NCBI GenBank assembly: GCA_032622095.1
Contig: CP136069.1
Location: forward strand, 46,104,194-46,168,193
DNA from: Siphonodentalium dalli
Lineage: Eukaryota > Mollusca > Scaphopoda > Gadilida > Siphonodentaliidae
DNA length: 64,000 nucleotides
Direction: 5' to 3'
The position numbers and the translations under genes were made by a program. Of the stretch, positions 21,906 to 31,261 are shown in pieces. Below the pieces are notes generated by a model. It did no database searches and was not told the DNA's origin. It worked only from the letters and a program-made list of their open reading frames with translations. The first letter of the stretch is position 1, and the number at the start of each line of letters is the position of its first letter.

Positions 21906-22789
21906 TAAAATCTTAAGGATGGTGATTGTTCGATATATCTTATCACTCTCATTTTCTGAATTAACCACTGGTCTAATATAGTGGTTCATACTTGAACTCA
22001 TTGTCGTCTGAATACCTGAATAGAACTTTCACGAACTTGGACATTCCAACTACGGCTTTAATCGTTATCGGGGTCGCAGTACAACTTTAACGCGTCCCAA
22101 AATAACCGCATTCGGGGTAGCACTACAGCTTTTAAAGCGACACAATCCTACATGGGTCCACGGAATTTTATAATTTGGGCCACAGTATACACCGGTTGCG
22201 TTAATAAAGGGTTTAGTGGGGGAATGAGAACACAAAACATTTCACTGTTCATTAAAAGGGTTATGCCATTCTTTAGGCTCCCCTGAGGCATTCTATAACC
22301 GCACACGTTAGGACACCAACATGGGTTGTTGAATTAAATAATTGTTGAAATTCACTATATGTTGTGTAGTGGCTTGCACATACTAATCAATCAAAAATCC
22401 TCATGCATCGCACGCTATATAATATATATGTATTATTATATAGTAATGATCCACATAATCTGTAATATTCAACACGATGAAGAGTAAGTAAATTGAATTG
22501 AATTGAGTGAGATCTGGTGATATTCAGAGAGGTATCTATGGTCATTTTCAAAAACAAAATGCCAACTTGGTCACCGACATCGTGATCCCTTTCTACTACT
22601 AAAACTAAAGCACTCATTTTATGGTAATGTGCCGCTTTATTTGACCGTTAATTATAAGAGATCGCATACGATTTGAAAAATTTGATTTTAGAATGTTCAA
22701 ACTAACACTTCATTAGACACAAACAAGTTGAAATAAATTATGTTCTATTTATTTCTAGGTAGAGCCACGTGTTGATTGGACTAAACATG
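21906..22789. other. Receptor upstream region, no gene seen
   Basis: Nothing coding is recognised. The segment 22505-22580 (GAGATCTGGTGATATTCAGA and following) recurs in direct orientation at 25548-25610, part of the locus-level duplication around the receptor gene. Confidence 0.45.
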
Positions 22790-23110
22790 ACTGATTTCAA
22801 TTCGTCATTGGATTAGACCAATGACACAGATGTCATAACATTGTGGAATGTTTCTATGGAGATTCCAGATATATAAATGTTACATGGACCGTAGATTCTA
22901 CGGACGACCCGAACAGTGACATAACAGTGGGATCAGGTCTATATAAATTGATAGACCAAAACGCATGCCGTAGTTATATTGTGTATCGCCGCGATCGGAG
23001 CGATAGGTAACTCGATGATCCTCGTACCCATGAGCTTAAAGTCATATCCTCAAACTCACCAACACTATCACGTTTACTGGATTTCTTTGTCAACTAACGT
23101 GACTTCGATG
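22790..23110 (+). pseudogene. Broken copy of the 5' end of the receptor gene
   Basis: It aligns with the start of the intact receptor. CAATTCGTCATTGGATTAG corresponds to the N-terminal NSSLG codons, TTGTGGAATGTTTCTATGGA to the TWEVST codons, and GATCGGAGCGATAGGTAACT (about 22994-23013) to the GAIGN codons of TM1, after which similarity decays. Stops and frameshifts are present (a TAG within the NSSL-like region and a frameshift before TM1), and nothing beyond TM1 is preserved. It lies immediately upstream of the intact gene in the same orientation, so it probably came from a local tandem duplication. Confidence 0.75.
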
Positions 23111-23167
23111 TTGAGTTGACCCGTGAAGGGCAATATCAAATAATTAGTTTCGAGTGAGCAAAAGAAC

Positions 23168-24265
23168 ATGGTTTATGTCAATTCCTCTCTGGGCGTGGCA
23201 AATGACACGTGGGAAGTTTCCACAGAGGATCCAGATGGGATGAAGATTAAGGATGGGATAGAACTTTATGAGCTCATAAACGAACAAGCGTATGCCGTTG
23301 TTATAGTGTCCATTGCGGTCATCGGAGCGATAGGTAACGCGATGATCCTTGGACTCATGAATCTGACGTCATTCCGGAAGTTCTCATACTCAGTGTACTT
23401 GAGATACATAGCTTTCTTCGACACATTTGTTCTTATACAGACCGTCGCTGAAGATACTGTGGAGAAGTTCCACGGACACGATCAGTACATGGAGACATTT
23501 ATGTTAAAAACACTCCCCTGTTATTTGTGGAATTTGCCAAGAACAATAAGTAGATTTACCTCCCCCTGGTTAGTTGCGGCGCTGGGGGTCGACCGATTAA
23601 TCGCTGTTGTATTCCCGTTAAAGCGACATTCACTGTGCACAAATAGGAATGCACACGTCTGTACCCTGATAGTAGTCATCGCAGCAATTGTAGTTGAGCT
23701 TTCTAGCTTAATGTGCGACTCCAAGAAAGCATGTTATGTAGATGCTGATTTTTGTAAACCGTTTGACGACCATGCGGTCTCCTTCTTTATTGTCGGCCTG
23801 ATTCTAAAAACGCACATCCCGTTGCTGATCATCTTCGTCGTGACCACGTGGACGATAATAAGCCTGCGCAGACAGATGACAGCGTTTAAAGGGGAGAGCG
23901 CCCGCCATGGAAACTCGGACGCGAAACAAGCTGTTGACCGCACGAGTATCGCGCTCGTTGCCGTTGCAATGGTATCGTTTGTTGCGCTATTTCCCAAGGC
24001 CGTCGTCGAATTAGTGGAGTTCGTCTACCAGGAGTCCTATCCGCATCTCTATGACAAAGAAACGAAGAAACTAGTCGACTTCATGTGGCACATTTGCAAT
24101 GCGATAATGTTGCTGAATTTTGCTCAGAATTTTTACATCCTGATGTCGACGTCGCCTGTTTACAGAAAAACATTTATGAGGATATGCGCGAAGGAGGAAC
24201 GATCTGTCTACTCCAGCCAGACGGCAATGTCGACAATTTCGAAAACAGCTACCACCACACCATGA
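23168..24265 (+). CDS. Rhodopsin-class G protein-coupled receptor, peptide-receptor-like, 365 aa, intronless
   Basis: Plasma-membrane receptor predicted to couple an extracellular ligand, probably a peptide, to G proteins. It has seven hydrophobic segments near residues 41-64, 74-96, 115-150, 163-183, 204-233, 259-286 and 301-326. Class A marks are GAIGN in TM1 (N57), D85 in TM2, C118 before TM3, DRL (142-144) in place of DRY, ECL2 cysteines (C183, C189, C196), P218 in TM5 and P276 in TM6. TM7 reads NFAQNFYIL, so NPxxY is replaced by NFYxL; the CW of CWxP and the TM4 Trp are absent. N-glycosylation sites lie at N5 and N12. The tail is short and Ser/Thr-rich with C340. The overall form recalls FMRFamide-receptor-like invertebrate GPCRs; the ligand is unknown. 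The ATG at 23168 is the first in frame. Confidence 0.88.
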   Translation: MVYVNSSLGVANDTWEVSTEDPDGMKIKDGIELYELINEQAYAVVIVSIAVIGAIGNAMILGLMNLTSFRKFSYSVYLRYIAFFDTFVLIQTVAEDTVEKFHGHDQYMETFMLKTLPCYLWNLPRTISRFTSPWLVAALGVDRLIAVVFPLKRHSLCTNRNAHVCTLIVVIAAIVVELSSLMCDSKKACYVDADFCKPFDDHAVSFFIVGLILKTHIPLLIIFVVTTWTIISLRRQMTAFKGESARHGNSDAKQAVDRTSIALVAVAMVSFVALFPKAVVELVEFVYQESYPHLYDKETKKLVDFMWHICNAIMLLNFAQNFYILMSTSPVYRKTFMRICAKEERSVYSSQTAMSTISKTATTTP

Positions 24266-24645
24266 GATTGTTAGAGTGTTAGATTTGTTATTTGTGTCAA
24301 TTGTTCCCATATCTTACACCGTTCACACCAACTTGAATCAGACGGCTATGGCAAAGATATAAACAATTTCCACCGCAGCTAACACCACTTCGTGATAGTT
24401 CGGACATTTTAGATTGGTCGCTGTGTTATATGTGCAGAAAATAAGTCAATTATTCGAAAAATATCAACCATTTCTACAACAACTAAAACTACGTAATTGG
24501 AGTTTTCCTGTATATGTATTTTAAGTGGCTCGATGTGGTATTTTGTAGAAAATAGGTCGATTGTTCTTATATTTACACAGTTGACACTAATCAGATGGCT
24601 GGGGCAATGATGCAAACTACTTCAGTTTAGTGATAACTGAAGGGC
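24222..24645 (+). repeat. Degenerate tandem repeats overlapping the receptor 3' end
   Basis: The region coding the receptor tail and the following 3' sequence are repeated, imperfectly, about three times with a period near 110-150 bp. CAGACGGCAATG at 24222 resembles CAGACGGCTATG at 24338 and CAGATGGCTGGGGCAATG at 24592. AGCTACCACCAC and AGCTAACACCAC, and GTCAATTGTTC, GTCAATTATTC and GTCGATTGTTC, also recur. A related piece lies at 25606-25640. The AATAAAATAAAATAAA run at about 24854 could supply polyadenylation signals for the receptor. Confidence 0.5.
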
Positions 24646-25092
24646 AAGCAAAGGAGACAACTGAATATATGCGTATCTTCGCCGGCGATGTGTAAATAGT
24701 CTTCAGTAACTTTCGCCGGCTAACTCGTTCGCCACAAAGATCGATAACCGGCTATGTGTAAACGGCACCTAAGACACATATAGTTCCGTAGGCTATGGAC
24801 TAGTATATATGTTCAGACATGTATATTCTGGACAAAGATTAAATATGGACAAATAAAATAAAATAAATGGCCAGGGCAAGAGAAAAATTCTGGGACATGA
24901 CATTGTTTTTGTCTGATCCAATTAGTAAAGTGTACTTGGGAATTCTAAGGTGGACACTGAAACATTGAAAATTCCAAACATTACTCGGTGTACTAGCCAA
25001 TCACGCTTGGTATTACCCAACCAACTACACTTTCAATATTCACCCAAAGGGTAATTTCGTTATCCATCGGTGTCTATCAATCCACTGGAAAA
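24646..25092. other. Receptor downstream region, no gene
   Basis: No coding sequence. The stretch 24990-25090 resembles 26388-26490 (ACTAGCCAATCAC-like and TCCACTGGAAAA blocks). Both precede a receptor-5'-like fragment, so the duplicated unit includes upstream DNA. Confidence 0.45.
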
Positions 25093-25537
25093 TTTATTGA
25101 TTTTAATTTGTCGCTGCCATGTGTGATGCTTCTATGGAAACCCCGTCATAAATGCCACATGGACTGTATTGTACACGGAGCAAAACATAACCATAACCTA
25201 CGCCCACGTTTAACGCTGGCTAACAATTCGTTTTGGTCAATATTTGGCCATTTCGGAATTTATTTGGTCATTATACAGAAACCTTAGCCAAATTGAAACT
25301 GATAAATCCAGAACTAAAAAAAAGCGAAGCAAGAGAATAAAACGCACACCTAAAATTAAAATAACTGATAAATTCCGAAATTAGAAAATTGACAATGCAC
25401 ATGTGCGCCAATGAGATGGGAAAAGTTTCGTAAAATGGCCACTTTGTTTTGATAAATACGCATATGTAACTTCTTGGAAATTGTTACCCGAACATACACT
25501 GACGAGCAACTACCGATTAACAAGTAACGAACGCATC
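25093..25537 (+). repeat. Dispersed repeat, copy 2 (partner 5807-6298), starts with receptor-5'-like sequence
   Basis: Nearly collinear with 5807-6298, with a deletion of about 40 bp. The first ~75 bases correspond to the receptor N-terminal codons, lacking about 20 bp present in the 26495 copy. The remainder (CATAACCATAACCTACGCCC and on) is non-coding and also occurs, diverged, at 27123-27270. It could represent a receptor paralog's first exon and flank in decay. Confidence 0.65.
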
Positions 25538-26494
25538 TAAAGGGTTTAGTGAGATCTGGTGATATTCAGAGAGGGTTCTATGATCACTTAAAAAAAAATG
25601 GCCAATGATGCAAACTACTTCAATAACAGCTAACACTATATTTCCAGAAGCAATTATTTTGTGTAAAAATGACTGTATATGGCGGACAGTCTGAATTAGT
25701 CGTCATGTCGTGGTTTTTGGTAAACTGGTAAAAAGGCAACAAGGTTCGCTGAAACTGGCCAAAAGACACCAGATTGAACCAAGTCTCGTCTACATGGTTG
25801 ATGCGATATGAATATTATTATTTTGGTTCAACCATTTTTAACAATCATGGTTGACATTTATTTATTTATTGAAGTTTAACGATCCGGTTGGCTGGGCCGT
25901 CAATGTAGGTCTTAAGTTGGAGATTTTACCTGACGATGGCGAATCCGGCCGGAATGTTTGGTCTGGTTTAAAGGCACGGATGGCCTTCGTTATAGGTTAT
26001 AATTTAGGTTACCAAATTATCAAAACTTCCTCAAGAATATACTATATTGTATAGTATAATGATAGTGTGAATGCGATATTATCAACAAAACACACTTTGT
26101 GTGAGCCGAGAATTGGTTTATATACAGCACGTAAAGTGAGCGAAAAGCAAAACACTCAACACCGCGGCGATATTTTTAAGAGAGATACTCACTAGAACCC
26201 ATTCAACACCGAAATCTTGAGAGGATATGATTAGCAAACGCTACGTCGGTTTGGTGTAAACAACTTGGTGGCATTTCTAACCAAAGTTCATTTAGTGGGG
26301 TCCTCTCCGGTATTGAGTGGTTTGCTTACCGTTTATTTATGGGGTAGTCCCTAACCCACGATTAAAAATTACAAACGCCACTCGGTGAACTAACCAATCA
26401 CTCTGGGTGTTTCTCGACAAACTATAAGTTCAGTATTTATCCACACGAGAGATTGGTTTTGTTGTCTATCTGTTTACCGATCCACTGGAAAACT
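25538..26494. other. Gene-free stretch within the receptor cluster
   Basis: It holds the duplicate (25548-25640) of segments found at 22505-22580 and 24592-24630, and the 26388-26490 block shared with 24990-25090. No ORF is recognisable. Confidence 0.45.
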
Positions 26495-27290
26495 GATTGA
26501 TTTTAATTCGTCACTGGATTCGAGCAATGGCACAAATGCCATGTGGGAAGCTTCCATGAAGACTCCCGACTTAAATCCCACTTGGCCGGGGGGGGGGGGG
26601 GTGGAAAACAATTTCAGGCATCTATGCTGATTTTTTCCTTTCGACCCTTATTTGGGGCCCACCCACCCCCCGTCCAAATTTTTTTCCGTTTTCGGCAGTT
26701 TTTTCCCCGACCATTTTGGACACCCACCCCCTTTTAACACTAAAACAAAGATTTGCGGGGGGATTCACTGTCAACAGCTGTATATGAATTTATGTGCATA
26801 CTATTTTACATGGATGTAAATAGGAACGAGTCATTTTGGGGTCATTCGGCCAAAAAAACATGGCTGCCAGCGGCCATCTTCAAAATTCAATTCATTAGCA
26901 TGGGCTACACGCTATATACTGTTTGTCTGATCATCATGAAATTTTTCATTTATGTTAATATTGACATTCTGATGTGTTTTAAGCCAAACTCATTGCAAAA
27001 ACAGTCAAAAAGACTTGCAGGAAAAAAAAATTGAGGTGCGGAAAAAAATATTTTTTGTCCCATCGATAACCCACCCACACCGGCATACGTGCCCGGAAAA
27101 ATATCCCCCCCCCCTGACATGGCTGTAATTCTACGGCGCAATACATAACCATAACCCACGCCCGGGTTTAATGATGGTCAAAGATTGTTTTTGGTAAATG
27201 TTTCGGCCATTTCTGAATTTGTTTGGCCTTTTTTTTCAGAAACCATGGCCAAACTGAAAACTGAAACCCATTTTGATATAACATTTATTT
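26495..27290 (+). pseudogene. Receptor 5' fragment split by a transposon (halves 26495-26586 and 27117-27290)
   Basis: The left half, with TTTTAATTCGTCACTGGATT then AATGCCATGTGGGAAGCTTC, matches the receptor codons for NSSLG and TWEVST better than the other dispersed copies. The right half (CGGCGCAATACATAACCATA and on) continues the collinear non-coding sequence seen after 5880 and 25170. Between them sits the 530-bp G-tract transposon. No functional frame remains. Confidence 0.65.
26587..27116 (+). mobile_element. G-tract DNA transposon, copy 2 (530 bp), 7-bp target duplication
   Basis: ACTTGGC (26580-26586) and ACATGGC (27117-27123) flank the insert, one mismatch apart. The uninterrupted homologues near 5870 and 25160 read ACATGG once. 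The left end is CGGGG... then GGAAAACAATTTCAGGCA. The right end, read inverted, is CAGGGGGGGGGGGG then ATATTTTTCCGGGCACGTATG. It matches 7874-8425 in reverse orientation along its length. A 64-codon ORF crossing the G run is incidental. No transposase is present. Confidence 0.8.
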
Positions 27291-28069
27291 ATTGCAGTTT
27301 GACGATAATTCCTGTCCTGTGACATTTTATCTCCGATATATCGGTAGGTTATCGCTTCAGAATCAGAATATTTTATTTCATGCCAAACCATCATAATAAT
27401 AGTTTGATACAAGAATTTAAATAAAAAATGAGAGTCGCTTAGACTCGCTACGTGGAGGCGACATGACCTTCCATGTCGTCTTTCTGCCACCGCCATGCAT
27501 GATATTTTAATTATTGATATTTGTCGTATGACATGTGAATGCTATTTAATACATTCTATTAAATATAGTCGTTAGTGGCTATTTAATTTCTTAGTTAGTA
27601 TACTGACGTGATTAGAATGTTTTGGTTTTGTATAACTTTATACATTTGTCGCCCTATGTAGAGGGAGACATTGTGACTTGTCGCCCGCCACGTGACATTA
27701 TTTGGGCCAACCAGAATGGAGTAAAATAGGGAGGAGGGTAAGAATGCAGTATGTTTAATGGTGCATTCAGAAAGTTTGATAAGTCATTTTATATTTTGAT
27801 TGTTGAATCTTTTTTCAATAAAAGTGGAATGTTTATTTCCAGATCAACATTCAATGGCTATACGTGCACACATATAAAAAAAATATTTTCAATATAATGT
27901 TCACATTATTGAGTCAATACATGTAAATGTAAAAATTATATGTGTTTATTGCTTGCTTCTCTATATTGTTTCAGTCGTGTCTTGTTCCCATGTTATGTAG
28001 TGATGTTTTTATTCAATCAAATTTGATATTTTAATTTGATTTATTCCTATGCGTTCTAAATGGTTGGAA
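27291..28069. other. AT-rich stretch, nothing recognised
   Basis: No convincing ORF, tRNA-like or repeat signature. Scattered AATAAA-like words only. Confidence 0.4.
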
Positions 28070-28240
28070 ACTAACAATTGTAATCACATGTAATCAAAAA
28101 GTAATCGATTACATTTACTTAAGTAATTGTAATCATAGTCGATTACATTGGGGAAAAATTAATTCGTAATCGTAATCATGTAAATCAAAAGTAATTGTAA
28201 TCGTAATCGATTACATTGGCATATAATCGCCCCAACCCTG
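28070..28240 (-). mobile_element. hAT-like transposon terminus (orphan end)
   Basis: Read on the minus strand from 28240 the sequence starts CAGGGTTGGGGCGATTAT. A run of TAATCGATTACA and AATTGTAATC reiterations follows, as in the terminal regions of many animal hAT elements. The next bases outward, TTATTGAC (28241-28248), would be the 8-bp target copy. No matching second end or transposase was found nearby, so this is a truncated relic or one end of a rearranged element. Confidence 0.45.
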
Positions 28241-28890
28241 TTATTGACACTATAGTCAGATGACACAGCCAGAGGGACGTGAGACCACAATACTATATTA
28301 GTTTATCTAAAGTTATCGTCGGTCCAACGTTAGTAAATCAGAATTCATGTCACAAATAAGCAACGGGTGACGATGGCAACGCGCGTGTTTTGCTTGTCAC
28401 ATGACCGATCGTCACATGACCAAAACCTCATTCAAAATGTCGGAATAGTTAGCGCTACCGTTATTCGAAATTTAAGTCAAGAATTCTGGTCGATCGACAA
28501 GGAACAACAGCTGGTATACAGACATGTGGGCAGAAAATGAGTGTCTGTATAATAATCGCAACAAGAGTGTGGCAGCTAAATGTATGAAAAAGTCTTACGC
28601 CAATTTACGGCTATTGCTCGTGACATCACTATCTTAATTACATTATTAATATTGTTTAATTAATTATTAATAAATATTAGTATTTTGAAATACATTTTTA
28701 AATAAACCACCATGACTAGCTTTTGTAACTGGCTAGATAGGCTGACCACACCAATTGGCTATATAGACTATAAAGTGACCATAGCATGATAATGATAAGA
28801 TGACCGGAGTGGAAATCCGACTCGTGTGCGCTGACCCCCCCCCCCCCCAGATTTTATCAGGCCCGATTTATCTAGCAGCCGGATTTAACC
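28241..28890. other. Gene-free stretch
   Basis: Nothing recognised apart from a run of about 14 C near 28836. Confidence 0.4.
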
Positions 28891-29478
28891 GGGTACAATC
28901 GAGACCGTGTGCGCCGACACTGTCCGATTAAGGGTCAATTGCGTTTAATTGAATTTAATTCTATAATTCCGGTTTGTGAGATTTTATATGGGGGGCACAT
29001 TGTGGGCAAAGTGACTTCACAAGTCTGGAATGGATTGGGACCAAAATTAACCAGACGATCCTGTTATTACTTCGAGCTTTTGCCAGACATTTTCTTTTCT
29101 CATTTATCCTTGCACTTCAGTTATCAGTATGTCACTAAAGTCCCCCACCACCTTTGTTATCTCGACGACGAATGCATGCGTCGCCTTAAAACAGAAGGAA
29201 TGTCGCACGTAAAATGTCCTATTTGACAGCGACCCAATTATTCCACTGGTTTGCCATAAAGCGAGAAATCGACGAAGCATAAAACCACTGATGTGATCGC
29301 CTCGTGGTCAGCGGTCCTGACGCTTGCAGTGTGAATATAAAAATCGCGCGCTTTGAACTGATACGGACGACAGAAAACGCCGGTATAATCGCACGATCGC
29401 GTCCGGTGTGGATTGACCTTAAAACGGACCCGACAAAAACGGCTCGATTGTTAGGTGCGCATGGTCCCGATTGTCCCC
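28891..29478. repeat. Candidate inverted-repeat element
   Basis: GGGTACAATCGAGACC at 28891-28906 recurs inverted at 29463-29478 as GGGGACAATCGGGACC, with further inner similarity (TCCGATTAAGGGTCAATT near 28922 against an inverted GGTCAATCCACACC near 29410). A decayed non-autonomous DNA element of about 590 bp is plausible. A 105-codon ORF inside is unrecognised. No target duplication was found. Confidence 0.4.
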
Positions 29479-29666
29479 GATTAAAGGCACGTGAGGCCTT
29501 AGTTGTCGAAAATATTCATATTCGTTCCAATCACTGTAAACAGAAAAACATTAAAACGCATACAGTTTCGTTCATATATCGCGTAAACAGCATGTTATCA
29601 TAAAGACCTACTATATTTTACCTAAGCAAGAGCCTGATTGTGTTACAGAAGACAGCACAATGCTGC

Positions 29667-29980
29667 TGGCTAATCACACACAAATGGCATAAACGCTCTT
29701 TATTAGTTCCATATCAGGAATTCACCAACAAAGAACGCTCTTTGTGTTTACCATCATAATATAAACAAACACCAGAAAAGTAACTTTTTATGCTTTTGTT
29801 TACATAACAATGGTCAAACATGTGACAATAACATACTGTTTATGCGATATTTCTTATTTGTATACGGACAAAGTATGTCTACATTTGGTGTTCTTTCTGT
29901 TTGTGGCGGTTTTTAATCGGTGGAAATATTTTCACAGGGTACCCACCTCCAAGGCCAACCGTACCTTTAATAGGGGATAA
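29667..29980 (+). repeat. Dispersed repeat, copy 2 (partner 9062-9380)
   Basis: Collinear direct repeat of 9062-9380, moderately diverged, sharing AACGCTCTTTATTAGTTCCA-like and CAATAACATACTGTTTATG blocks. Nothing coding. Confidence 0.75.
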
Positions 29981-30383
29981 TCTGGATCGTGTACGCCGAT
30001 TATTAGTAATTTAACATTGGCCATAGTTGTCATTATGACCGGGTCCGTTTGATAGACCATTAATTGCACTATGAGTTAACATTTCTTCAAACACAAGGCT
30101 CATTGCATGGTTCTGTTCTCAACAGTTGCCTTTTAACTTGTTTCCAAATATTTGACGCCGTTGCATGGAAACCTTATTTTATCCGAGAAGGACCCCCACC
30201 CGGGCATCCCCTCCAAAAGATTCCCCCATAACTAAGTAACATATCGTTAAAGTTTCTGTCTTCAGCCACTAAATTAACGATTCAACACCCAAGGGACCCC
30301 ACTATACTGACTGTTAAATTTCGTTATTTGTTCAATAAAAGAATATAAAATTCTACGTCGTGTACGTCAATTTCTAGGTGGGT
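29981..30383. other. Stretch with nothing recognised
   Basis: No ORF or repeat partner seen. Confidence 0.35.
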
Positions 30384-31010
30384 GTGGAGTTCTCACCCTT
30401 GAGCATTTCCTATAATCCAAGATGGCGTCCAACATGGCCGCCGTAGTATAGATTAGAAATTTACTCAAATTTATAAATTATTTGGATACTGTTACATTAT
30501 ATTTGAAGGAAAATATGGCACTCCATTAGAAAGATGGCTGCCAAATTGGCGACCGGAACGTGAAAAATATGATTTTTCCCCTCATATATCCTATATCCGT
30601 TCCTAGTGTTTTGGACTGGTTGCAAATTGTGCCTTGTTTTCTTGTTATTCATATAGTATGTTCATTTGCTCGGTACTACATCGAGTTCCTTTCGTCTCAG
30701 CCACTTCCAGTCCATAACAAAATTGATCTTACAGAACGTGTATGAAATTTTCCCAAAAACTCAATATTGGTTTCTGGCCATATTTTAGTATGAAATTAAC
30801 AGATTTGAAGGAATTAATAAGCATTTGGGTATTGTCTATACAATGCAATCATAGTAGGGCCTGAAACGGTTACTATGGTTTATGATGGCAGTCAAAATGG
30901 CAGAAAATGTATAGAAATTATATATTTTGTCCTTATGCGCTTGCTTGTCGTGACTGGTAGATGCGTGGAGTTGGCTAATCTGCATTAGATACATTAAAAA
31001 GAAACACTTT
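30384..31010 (+). repeat. Inverted repeat pair, left copy (partner 37000-37656)
   Basis: It is collinear with the reverse complement of 37000-37656. Shared blocks, in order, are CCCTTGAGCATTTCCTATAA, CCAAGATGGCGTCCAACATG, AAGATGGCTGCCAA, a GGTTTCTGGCCA-like block, ACTATGGTTTATGATGGCAG and GATACATTAAA. Divergence is substantial (estimated by eye at 20-25%). It contains two of the AAGATGGC motifs. Non-coding. Confidence 0.7.
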
Positions 31011-31261
31011 AAATATGACACAATATCAGACAATGTGAACATGGGAAATTGCATGCACATATGTTGCCATGCATGATGTTTCGCCATATTGTTATATTTA
31101 GTATGTTGTTATATTTAGTATGAACTCATTATTTACGTATACTTATATGTTGGACTGCACTTCAAATGTTGTTTTGATGTGAATTGAGGTGAATATTACA
31201 TTTTAGGGAGAATTGGAAGGCTTACCAGCTCCATGGCTAGTATATTGAAATTATATCAGAC

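Noticed and set aside
24085-24310. Small ORFs overlapping the receptor 3' end on both strands
   Set aside because: Shadows of the receptor frame.
28909-29226. 105-codon ORF inside the candidate inverted-repeat element
   Set aside because: No family resemblance and no transposase motif.
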